Source: Desulfosudis oleivorans
GTDB taxonomy: Bacteria > Desulfobacterota > Desulfobacteria > Desulfobacterales > SURF-7
NCBI GenBank assembly: GCA_020723325.1
Contig: DYJD01000029.1
Span: 1 to 64,000 of the forward strand
Length of the DNA stretch: 64,000 bases
Direction of reading: 5' to 3'
The number at the start of each line of letters is the position of its first letter. Within the stretch, counting starts at the first letter, position 1. The position numbers and the translations under genes were made by a program. The notes beneath the pieces are model-generated. The model had not been told where the DNA came from. It saw nothing but the letters and a program-made list of their open reading frames with translations, and ran no database searches. Positions 26,902 to 34,553 of the stretch are shown piece after piece.

Positions 26902-27921
26902 ATGAAAGACCACCCGCTACATAACGACCCGAGTCGCCTGCTCAGATATAGAGACTCGATTTATGCGTCGGATTTGCTGGTATGCGCGATCGCCTACTTC
27001 GATTTCTTCACATTCCTGAACGAAGGTCCCAAGACGTTTGATGAAATCTGCGACAAGATGCGAATCCAGTCGCGGCCGGCGGATGTCCTGGTGTCGCTTC
27101 TTGTGTCCATGGAATTGATTGAAACGCGTGAGGATAGATATGGGTTGACAGACATCGCTGCCACATACCTTGTCAGCAACAGCCCCAACAGTCTGGTGCC
27201 TTATTATAATTCTCTCAAGAACCGTCCTCAATGCATGGAATTCCGTGAGGTCCTCCAAACCGGAAAGCCTGCTGGATGGTCAAGCAAGAAAGAGGGCCAA
27301 GATTGGATGAAAAGCATGCAGGACCAGGCGTTTGCCGATTCCTTTACCGCGGCCATGGATAGCCGCGGCGCCTTTCTTGCCCAAAGGCTTGCCGAGAGGC
27401 TCAACCTCAGCCGGCACGCCGCTCTCTTGGATATTGCCGGTGGGTCAGGCGTATACGCTTGTGCCATCGCCCGTCTGAATAACCACCTTGCTGCCACTGT
27501 CCTTGAAATACCGCCTGTGAACCTCGCCGCCGCGCGCTCAATTGAATCAAAGAGCATGTCGTCCAGGGTGAATGTCGTCGCTGGGAACATGTTTGAAGAA
27601 ATTCCTACTAGTTATGACGTTCATCTGTTTGCTAACGCTTTTCACGATTGGGGTATAGATTCCGTGATAAAACTAGCGGCCAATTCCTTCAAGAGTCTGG
27701 CTTCCGGCGGTCTCATAGCCGTCTTTGATGCCCATCTGAATCAATTCAAGAGCGGTCCTCTTCCCGTTGCAGAGTATTCCTGTCTTTTGATGCATTCGAC
27801 GGAAGGTAAATGCTATTCCACGAAAGAAATAGGCGACATTCTCACATCCACTGGTTTTGCTCAAATAGAAGTCACTAATGTAGCAGCAGATCGGACCTTA
27901 ATCACTGGAAAAAAGGATTGA
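26902..27921 (+). CDS. O-methyltransferase (acetylserotonin-type, winged-helix dimer)
   Basis: A 339-residue SAM-dependent methyltransferase. The N-terminal 90 residues form the winged-helix dimerisation domain (FFTFLNEGPKTFDEICDKM...DVLVSLLVSMELI). The SAM motif is LLDIAGGSGVYACAIA (about residue 175), with VAGNMFEE and NAFHDWGIDSVIKL, the His-Asp pair typical of Methyltransf_2 enzymes, then GGLIAVFDAHL. The start chosen has GAAAGGAAAC before ATG; 18 codons upstream is another Met inside the inverted repeat. Substrate unknown (phenolic or quinone type in relatives). Confidence 0.85.
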   Translation: MKDHPLHNDPSRLLRYRDSIYASDLLVCAIAYFDFFTFLNEGPKTFDEICDKMRIQSRPADVLVSLLVSMELIETREDRYGLTDIAATYLVSNSPNSLVPYYNSLKNRPQCMEFREVLQTGKPAGWSSKKEGQDWMKSMQDQAFADSFTAAMDSRGAFLAQRLAERLNLSRHAALLDIAGGSGVYACAIARLNNHLAATVLEIPPVNLAAARSIESKSMSSRVNVVAGNMFEEIPTSYDVHLFANAFHDWGIDSVIKLAANSFKSLASGGLIAVFDAHLNQFKSGPLPVAEYSCLLMHSTEGKCYSTKEIGDILTSTGFAQIEVTNVAADRTLITGKKD

Positions 27922-27936
27922 TGTGTCGACTTTTAA

Positions 27937-28467
27937 ATGCAATGGAGCGATGCGATGCTTAAAATTCGTTCGAGTCAGCCGATGTCGCCGGGGATGGCCT
28001 TTTTTTTCAGCCGGATTTTCCCTTTGATCTTTATCGGCTGCGGCGCAATGGTTCTGTATTTTGGCTGGCAGGATATTCAACACGCCATGGCGAGCAGCAA
28101 TTGGCCCACGGCGCCGGGAATGATTCAATCCTCATCGGTTGAATATCATCGCAGTCAAAAAGGCTCCGGAACCTATGGTGCCAAAGTCCTGTACAGCTTC
28201 ACGGCAAACGATCTTGCTTATAACGGCGGACAAGTGGCTTTCGGGGATTATAGCTCCGGTTCGCCCGACCATGCCAACAGCATTGTGAACCGGTATCCTC
28301 AAGGTGAATCCGTAACCGTTTATTATGATCCGGCCAATCCGGAATTCTGTGTTCTGGAACCCGGCTTAAAGTGGCAAACCTGGATGCTGCCCATCTTCGG
28401 TCTTGTTTTTTTCTCGGCCGGAATTTTCATGGCCGTGTCTATTCCAAAAGCCATCCGGAAATCATAA
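27937..28467 (+). CDS. DUF3592 membrane protein
   Basis: A 176-residue protein with two membrane helices (about residues 25-45 and 145-170) that flank a periplasmic beta domain. The domain has the DUF3592 pattern: NWPTAPGMIQSSSVEYH, VLYSFTANDLAYNGGQVAFG and YPQGESVTVYYDPANPEFCVLEPG. Role unknown. Start may be ATG 27937 or 27955. It lies 15 nt after the methyltransferase. Confidence 0.85.
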   Translation: MQWSDAMLKIRSSQPMSPGMAFFFSRIFPLIFIGCGAMVLYFGWQDIQHAMASSNWPTAPGMIQSSSVEYHRSQKGSGTYGAKVLYSFTANDLAYNGGQVAFGDYSSGSPDHANSIVNRYPQGESVTVYYDPANPEFCVLEPGLKWQTWMLPIFGLVFFSAGIFMAVSIPKAIRKS

Positions 28468-28553
28468 AGAGAAAAGGATAATGGGTTTGACAAGGCCGGG
28501 GAGTTCATCGTAAAAGCGGCATGAAATTTAGGCCAAGCAGGGAGAAAAACAGG

Positions 28554-29492
28554 ATGAACTCGATATTGAATCCCCCTGGCCCGCCGCCGGAGCACCAGGA
28601 ATTGGGCGGCGTGCAAGTGGAAGTCCACCGTATCCTTACCGAGGACAACATTGAACTGGCTGTGAGCCGCATTCGCCCCCGGAACGGCAGCACACCGCCG
28701 ACTCCCGTGGTGCTGGTACACGGGACTTACTGCATGCGCAGTTTCTGGATTTCATCCAAAGGCATCGGCATGGGGGCCTATTTGTGGGAGCAAGGCTTTG
28801 ATGTCTGGATTCCGGAACTGCGGGGCCACGGGCTGTCCCCCAAAGGTTCGTCGTTTTCGGGCTTTTCCGTGGAGGACCAGATCCGCCATGACCTGCCGGC
28901 TGTTCAGAAATATGTGCAGCAGATTACAGGGATACCGGTCTTCTGGATAGGTCATTCCTTCGGCGGCTTGTGCATTATCGCCGCCCTGGGCATGCAACAC
29001 CTTGACCAGAACCTTATGCTCGGCATGGTCACCTTCGGCAGCCAGATCAGCCTGGGGGACTGCTATCTCAAAATTCCGCCCCTGGCCTGGATCATTGCCT
29101 TGCTGCTGAAAATCCTGGGGCATCTGCCGGCCCCCAAACTCGGCCTGGGGCCTGAGATCGAGCCGGCCGGAGTCATCCTGGAAACCATCCGCTGGAAAAA
29201 GCTCTTCGGAAAATGGACCGATTCTAACGGCCGCTCCTACTGGGAAGGACTGCAAGACATCCGGATCCCGGTGCTGACCTTTGCCGCCGCCAATGATAAA
29301 AATGATCCGGCCGAAGGTTGCCGAATCCTCCACGAATGCTATGCCGGCAGAGACAAAACCTTTTTGGTTCTGGGAAAAGCCGGCGGCTTTGCAAAGGACT
29401 ATGATCATGTGGGCATGGTGGTGAGCAAGGAAGCCCAGGTGGAGGTTTGGCCGCGAATTTCCCAGTGGATAAAAGAAAGAGAGAACTTATAA
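28554..29492 (+). CDS. Alpha/beta hydrolase
   Basis: A 312-residue hydrolase. Oxyanion strand VVLVHGTYCMRSFW, nucleophile elbow WIGHSFGGLC with Ser, an Asp in FAAANDKNDPAEG and the terminal His in YDHVGMV. No signal peptide; the cap region (LLKILGHLPAPKLGLGPEIEP) is hydrophobic, as in lipid-active members. The start chosen has a GGGAGAAAAACAGG site; an upstream in-frame Met (28521) is possible. TauE-type gene follows 10 nt later. Substrate unknown. Confidence 0.87.
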   Translation: MNSILNPPGPPPEHQELGGVQVEVHRILTEDNIELAVSRIRPRNGSTPPTPVVLVHGTYCMRSFWISSKGIGMGAYLWEQGFDVWIPELRGHGLSPKGSSFSGFSVEDQIRHDLPAVQKYVQQITGIPVFWIGHSFGGLCIIAALGMQHLDQNLMLGMVTFGSQISLGDCYLKIPPLAWIIALLLKILGHLPAPKLGLGPEIEPAGVILETIRWKKLFGKWTDSNGRSYWEGLQDIRIPVLTFAAANDKNDPAEGCRILHECYAGRDKTFLVLGKAGGFAKDYDHVGMVVSKEAQVEVWPRISQWIKERENL

Positions 29493-29502
29493 AAAATTTT
29501 TC

Positions 29503-30300
29503 ATGTTAATCATACTATCAACCTATTTATTGGTGGGCGCCCTTGCGGGAGTTCTGGCCGGACTGTTGGGTATCGGCGGCGGACTGGTTATCGTGCCCAT
29601 GCTGGTGTTTTGCCTGTCCAGGCAGGCGGTTGCCCCCCAAGCCGTCATGCATATCGCCCTGGGGACTTCCATGGCCAGCATCATGTTCACGGCCGTGTCC
29701 AGCTTTTCAGCCCATCACAAACGCGGCGCCGTGCATTGGCCGGCGGTACGCCGCATTGTTCCAGGAATTCTCACCGGCACTTTCCTGGGCTCCTGGGTGG
29801 CCTCGCGCCTGTCCACCAATTTTCTTAAGGCCTTTTTTGTGGTCTTTCTGTATTATGTGGCCTTTCAAATGCTGACGAATGGAAAGCCCCGGGCCTCCCG
29901 GGACTTTCCTGGAAACGCCGGCATGTTCGGCGCCGGCAATGTCATCGGCCTGGTGTCCAGCCTGGTGGGCATCGGCGGCGGCACTTTGTCGGTGCCGTTC
30001 ATGCTGTGGTGCAATCTGGCGGTGCACCAAGCCATCGGCACCTCGGCTGCCATCGGTTTTCCCATTGCCGTGGCCGGGACCGTCGGATATATCTTCAACG
30101 GTTGGCACCTGACCGGGTTACCGGTTCCTTCCCTGGGTTATATCTACCTCCCGGCCCTGGCCGGCATTGTGGCCGCCAGCGTCCTGACCGCGCCCCTGGG
30201 AGTACGCCTGGCCCACAGCTTGCCGGTGGACAAGCTTAAGCGCGTGTTTGCGGTTTTGCTCATTGTGGTGGGAACCCGTATGCTGGTGGGATTGGTTTGA
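29503..30300 (+). CDS. TauE/SafE-family permease
   Basis: A 265-residue inner-membrane protein with about eight helices. The duplicated family motifs are GVLAGLLGIGGGLVIVPML (residues 15-33) and NVIGLVSSLVGIGGGTLSVPF (about 145-165), followed by IGTSAAIGFPIAVAGTVGY. The family exports or takes up sulfonate-type organic anions such as sulfite, sulfoacetate or taurine products. A possible link to the sulfur metabolism of the host is inference. It lies in the same run as the hydrolase, with a 10-nt gap. Confidence 0.9.
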   Translation: MLIILSTYLLVGALAGVLAGLLGIGGGLVIVPMLVFCLSRQAVAPQAVMHIALGTSMASIMFTAVSSFSAHHKRGAVHWPAVRRIVPGILTGTFLGSWVASRLSTNFLKAFFVVFLYYVAFQMLTNGKPRASRDFPGNAGMFGAGNVIGLVSSLVGIGGGTLSVPFMLWCNLAVHQAIGTSAAIGFPIAVAGTVGYIFNGWHLTGLPVPSLGYIYLPALAGIVAASVLTAPLGVRLAHSLPVDKLKRVFAVLLIVVGTRMLVGLV

Positions 30301-30357
30301 AAGGGGTTACGGGATGCGGGTTGAGGGAGCGCAAAAAAATTCAACAGGGTAAAAACT

Positions 30358-30514
30358 CGATACCGATCCCGATACCGATACCGATTCCGACCCCGAGAGG
30401 TTGGATGATTGAGGAGAACTATAATAATCCCAACTCGCTGGTTCTTACGGTTAATGGTATCAAGACGATTGCCGTCCATGATCGGGGTCGGGGTCGCTAT
30501 CGGGATCGGGGTCG
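30358..30514. repeat. Hexamer-arm repeat element, copy C
   Basis: Left arm 30358-30397 (GATACC/GATCCC/GACCCC units), right arm 30481-30514 (GGGGTC/GCTATC/GGGATC). The centre begins GAGAGGTTGGATGATTG and includes ACTCGCTGGTTCTTACGG, clearly related to the centre of copy F at 51.3 kb. It fills the gap between the permease and the SDR gene. Confidence 0.85.
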
Positions 30515-30545
30515 AAAACAAAATAATGAGAGATAATGAGAGATA

Positions 30546-31415
30546 ATGAACGATTTACAGCATTCATCCGATTTTCAGAAAAAGGTCGCCATTGTAACCG
30601 GCGGGGCGTCGGGCATCGGCAAGGCGCTTTGCGGGGAACTGGCCAAACGCGGCTGTAGTGTGGTCTTGGCCGATCTCCAAATGCAATTGGCTGAGGAAAC
30701 AGCGGCACAAATCCGTCAAGCCGGCGGCCGGGCCGAGGCTTTTGAACTGGATGTGGTGCAATTTGCCATGGTGCAGGCCCTGGTTCAACAAACCCTCCAG
30801 CGTGAAGGCCGCATCGACTATATGTTCAACAATGCCGGCATCGGCATCGGCGGCGAGGTGCGGCATTTTTCCATCGAAGACTGGGATCGCATCATTAATG
30901 TCAACTTCCGCGGGGTAGTCAACGGGATTCAAGCGGTTTACTGTCCCATGATCGAGCAGGGTTTCGGGCATATCATCAACACCGCCTCCATGGCGGGCCT
31001 TGGCCCGACCCCCTTGACTGTGGCATATTCGGCCACCAAGCACGGGGTGGTGGGGCTCTCCAAGTCCTTGCGGGCCGAAGCCGCCGTTTATGGTGTGCGG
31101 GTCAGCGTTCTCTGTCCGGGGGTCGTCCGTACCCCCATCCTTACCGGCGGAAAATACGGCAAATTTTTAATGCGCGCCCCTGTGGACAAAATCGCATCCA
31201 TGATGGAACTCCTGAAACCCATGTCGCCTGAAATTTTTGCCCCGAAAGTAATCAACGCCGTGGTTCGCAACCAGGCGGTCATCATTGTCCCGGCCTGGTG
31301 GAAGCTCATTTGGTACCTCCATCGTATTGCCCCCCTGCTGGGGATATATCTGGCCGGGAAATCCTTTCAGAGCGCGCGGAAAAGGCTGGACCTGGATAAG
31401 CCGGAATGTCCATAA
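30546..31415 (+). CDS. Short-chain dehydrogenase/reductase
   Basis: A 289-residue NAD(P)-dependent oxidoreductase. Cofactor motif VTGGASGIGKALCGEL, NNAGIGIGGE, catalytic Ser in NTASMAGLG and YSATKHGVVGLSKSL with the Tyr and Lys. The acidic residue after the second strand (LADLQ) suggests NAD preference. The last 50 residues (VVRNQAVIIVPAWWKLIWYL...) are hydrophobic and may lie on the membrane. The RND-type gene follows after 51 nt, so a shared hydrophobic substrate is possible (inference). Confidence 0.88.
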   Translation: MNDLQHSSDFQKKVAIVTGGASGIGKALCGELAKRGCSVVLADLQMQLAEETAAQIRQAGGRAEAFELDVVQFAMVQALVQQTLQREGRIDYMFNNAGIGIGGEVRHFSIEDWDRIINVNFRGVVNGIQAVYCPMIEQGFGHIINTASMAGLGPTPLTVAYSATKHGVVGLSKSLRAEAAVYGVRVSVLCPGVVRTPILTGGKYGKFLMRAPVDKIASMMELLKPMSPEIFAPKVINAVVRNQAVIIVPAWWKLIWYLHRIAPLLGIYLAGKSFQSARKRLDLDKPECP

Positions 31416-31466
31416 TCGTGAACCGCCCGCATCTTCCATACCATGGCAACAGGATATGAATTTCCC

Positions 31467-34400
31467 ATGAACACCAATCGATTCAGATGGCTGCTGATTA
31501 TCGTGATTGCCGCGACCCTCGGCGGGCTTTTCGCATACCAGGTCAAGCATTTCTCCATTGATACGGATATTGTCAAGAATCTCCCCCAGAATGACCCGGT
31601 TTTAATCGACGCCCGGCATGTCATTCAGAACCTGCCCATTCAGGACCGGGTGATCATCAATGTGGGCCATGTAAAAGCAGACAAGGATTTGCTGGTGGAA
31701 GGAGCAGTCTACATTGAAAAGGCCCTTGAAAAAAGCGGACTTTTTAAAAGCGTGGGCATGGCAGAGCTTCAGGAGCAAATCCCCGGCCTGCTGTTGCACA
31801 TTTCCCAAAATCTGCCCCTGCTCTTCACGGAACAGGAACTGGAAGAAAAAATCAAGCCGCTCCTGTCAATGGATCATATCCAAAGCTCCCTTGCCGCGGC
31901 GATTGAACAGCTTCAAAGCCTGGAAGGCATCGGTCGGGGCGCCTTCATCACCCATGATCCCCTTGGCTTTTCCAACAGTCTGATGGCCAAACTGTCCGGA
32001 CTCATGCCAGCCGCCGGTGCTTCCATCTATCGCGGCAAGCTCTTCTCCGCCGACGAAAAAAACCTGCTGCTGGTGGCGGAATTAAAGACTTCCGGAACCG
32101 ATACCAAATCCGCGGCCGCCATCCGAACCGCCCTGGATCAAATCAGCCGGGAGGTCAACAGCGCTTTTGAAACCGGCGGGGAGCGCTTCACCCTCACGCC
32201 TGTGGGTGCTTACCGGGCGGCCCTGGACAATGAAGAGATCACCAAACGGGACACGGAAAAAGCCGTCACCATTTCAACCATTGTCATCGCCCTGCTGCTG
32301 TTTTTCGGCTTTCCAAGGCCGCTCATCGGCCTTTTGGCCCTTTTGCCTTCCATGCTCGGCACCATGCTGGCCTTCATTATTTACTCCCTGATGCATCCGT
32401 CTGTAAGCATCCTGGCCATCGGTTTCGGCGGCGCCATCATTTCCTTTACCGTGGACTACGGCATAACTTATCTCTTGTTCCTGGATCGGCCCTTTGCGAC
32501 CAAAGGAATGGAAGCCACCAGGGAAGTCTGGTCCCTGGGCCTTTTGGCCATGCTCACCACCGCCCTTTCCTTTGCTTTTCTGTTCATCAGCGGGTTCCCG
32601 GCCCTGGCCGACATCGGTGAATTCTCAGCTCTGGGGGTGGTCTTTACCTATATTTGCGTGCATGCTTTCTTTCCCCTGGTGTTTCCCACCTTAGGGCCGG
32701 CAAAGCGCCAAGGCCTGCTGCCGCTCCACGGACTGATTCATCGCCTGATTTCATCCAAGGGCAAGTATCGATTTTATGCGGCCTCCGCCTTTGGAATTGT
32801 CATGCTGCTGTTTGCCAAACCTGAATTTCACATCGATCTGAATGCCATGAACACCGTCAGCCCGGAAACCTTGGCTGCTGAACAGCAGGTCAAAGCCATC
32901 TGGGGGGACATCTTCAACCGCATCTACCTGCTGATGGAAGGTGACAGCATGGAGGAATTGCAGCAAAAGGGCGATCAACTGGCAGCCCTGCTGGACCAGG
33001 ATGCGAAAAGCAACCGGCTTGCCCCGGCTTTCATTCCCTCCTTGCTTTTTCCCGGCCCCCAGGGAATCGAGCGCAATTTCATTGCCTGGAAAAATTTCTG
33101 GAATCAGGAACGAATGGAAGACCTGCGCAAGAACATGCGGGCCGCCGCCGTTCAGTCTGGTTTTCAACCCAACGCCTTTGACGGCTTTTTGAGCCTGCTC
33201 CAAGCCCCCCGGCCCCAGGTTTTGACCATACCCCAGGGCTTGCACAGCCTGCTCGGCATTTCACCGTCAAGTGAAAAAGGCGGCTTTCGGCAATTCACCA
33301 TGCTTTCCATTGGCCCGGCTTATGACGCCGGGGAATTCTATACCCGCTATTCCCAAACCGGCCTCACGCGGGTGTTTGATCCGGCCCTTTTCGCAAAAAA
33401 ACTGGGTCATACCTTCATGACCGGCTTTATCAAAATGGGGCTGCTGGTGGGTTTGATCACCATCCTGGTGGCCTGGATCTATCTCTTTGACCTGCGTTTG
33501 ACCGCCATCGCCGTCCTGCCCACGGTTTTTGCCCTGGTCTGCACCTTCGGCACTCTGAATCTGGCCGGAGTCCCCTTGGGCATTCCCTTTATCATGGTCA
33601 CGGTGGTGGTCATCGGCATGGGTACTGATTACGCCCTTTATCTAGTGCGGGCCTATCAGCGCTATTTGGATGAAGACCACCCTTCCCTGCGGCTTGTGCA
33701 CATGTCGGTCTTTTTATCCTTTGCCACCACTTTTGCCGGCTTCGGTGTGCTGGCCCTGTCCGACCATGCCCTATTGAAAAACGCCGGCTTGTGCCTGGCC
33801 CTGGGAATCGGCTATTCCTTTATCGGCGCGGTTTTCATCGTTCCGTCATTGTTGCGGCGTCTGTTCGCCCCAATCCCTGCAGACAAAATCATCCACCTGC
33901 CGGGCTCCCCCCTGCATAGGAAGGCTGTAATGGCCCGCTACCGCCATCTGGAAGCCCCGGCACGCCTTTCCGCCCGCTGGAGGTGCCGCCATGATTCCCT
34001 GTTTCCGCGCCTGGCGGATTTTATTCAATCCCCGCAGACCATTCTGGATATCGGTTGCGGTTATGGAACGCCGGCAGCCTGGCTCCAGGCCCTCTATCCC
34101 GGAATACGTATCTACGCTTTGGAAAAAAATCCCCAAAAAGCCGCCGCCGCCGCACAGGTGCTGGGTCCGACATGTAAGGTGGAAATCGGCGTGGCTCCGG
34201 CCCTGCCAGATATTTCTGAAAACTTGGACCTGGTCCTGATGCTGGACGTAATCCATTATCTGAGCGATGCGGATTTGTACTTGACCTTGCAAAGCCTTCA
34301 AAAAAAGATTAAAGAAGACGGCTTTGTCTTGGTGCGCACGGATTTTCCAGGCAGTTCCGGCTTGTCCTGGAAGCACAGGCTGGAATCGTTGCGCTGGGCC

Positions 34401-34544
34401 CTGGAAGGCCTGGGCCGTCCCATTTACCGGTCTGGGGAACGCTTGACCGCCATGGCGGCCGAGGCTGGATTCAAGGTGGATTTCGTGGAATCGTGCGCGG
34501 TGGGGAGTACTAAATTTTGGATGGTTTTGAAAATCAGCCAGTAA
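31467..34544 (+). CDS. RND/MMPL-type exporter fused to a SAM methyltransferase
   Basis: A 1025-residue fusion. Residues 1-830 form an MMPL exporter with the usual double layout: one helix near 5-25, a large periplasmic domain, five helices (about 265-400), then a second copy, ending GTDYALYLVRAYQRYLDED (proton-relay helix) and LLRRLFAPIP. From about 830 comes a soluble class I methyltransferase: ILDIGCGYGTPAAWLQ, IYALEKNP, LVLMLDVIHYLSD and FVLVRTDFPG. MMPL proteins move lipids or polyenes. The fusion has no stop or ribosome site between the parts, so export and methylation may act on one product. The start is uncertain by 8 codons (ATG 31443 also fits). Confidence 0.87.
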   Translation: MNTNRFRWLLIIVIAATLGGLFAYQVKHFSIDTDIVKNLPQNDPVLIDARHVIQNLPIQDRVIINVGHVKADKDLLVEGAVYIEKALEKSGLFKSVGMAELQEQIPGLLLHISQNLPLLFTEQELEEKIKPLLSMDHIQSSLAAAIEQLQSLEGIGRGAFITHDPLGFSNSLMAKLSGLMPAAGASIYRGKLFSADEKNLLLVAELKTSGTDTKSAAAIRTALDQISREVNSAFETGGERFTLTPVGAYRAALDNEEITKRDTEKAVTISTIVIALLLFFGFPRPLIGLLALLPSMLGTMLAFIIYSLMHPSVSILAIGFGGAIISFTVDYGITYLLFLDRPFATKGMEATREVWSLGLLAMLTTALSFAFLFISGFPALADIGEFSALGVVFTYICVHAFFPLVFPTLGPAKRQGLLPLHGLIHRLISSKGKYRFYAASAFGIVMLLFAKPEFHIDLNAMNTVSPETLAAEQQVKAIWGDIFNRIYLLMEGDSMEELQQKGDQLAALLDQDAKSNRLAPAFIPSLLFPGPQGIERNFIAWKNFWNQERMEDLRKNMRAAAVQSGFQPNAFDGFLSLLQAPRPQVLTIPQGLHSLLGISPSSEKGGFRQFTMLSIGPAYDAGEFYTRYSQTGLTRVFDPALFAKKLGHTFMTGFIKMGLLVGLITILVAWIYLFDLRLTAIAVLPTVFALVCTFGTLNLAGVPLGIPFIMVTVVVIGMGTDYALYLVRAYQRYLDEDHPSLRLVHMSVFLSFATTFAGFGVLALSDHALLKNAGLCLALGIGYSFIGAVFIVPSLLRRLFAPIPADKIIHLPGSPLHRKAVMARYRHLEAPARLSARWRCRHDSLFPRLADFIQSPQTILDIGCGYGTPAAWLQALYPGIRIYALEKNPQKAAAAAQVLGPTCKVEIGVAPALPDISENLDLVLMLDVIHYLSDADLYLTLQSLQKKIKEDGFVLVRTDFPGSSGLSWKHRLESLRWALEGLGRPIYRSGERLTAMAAEAGFKVDFVESCAVGSTKFWMVLKISQ

Positions 34545-34553
34545 AGGAAATCT

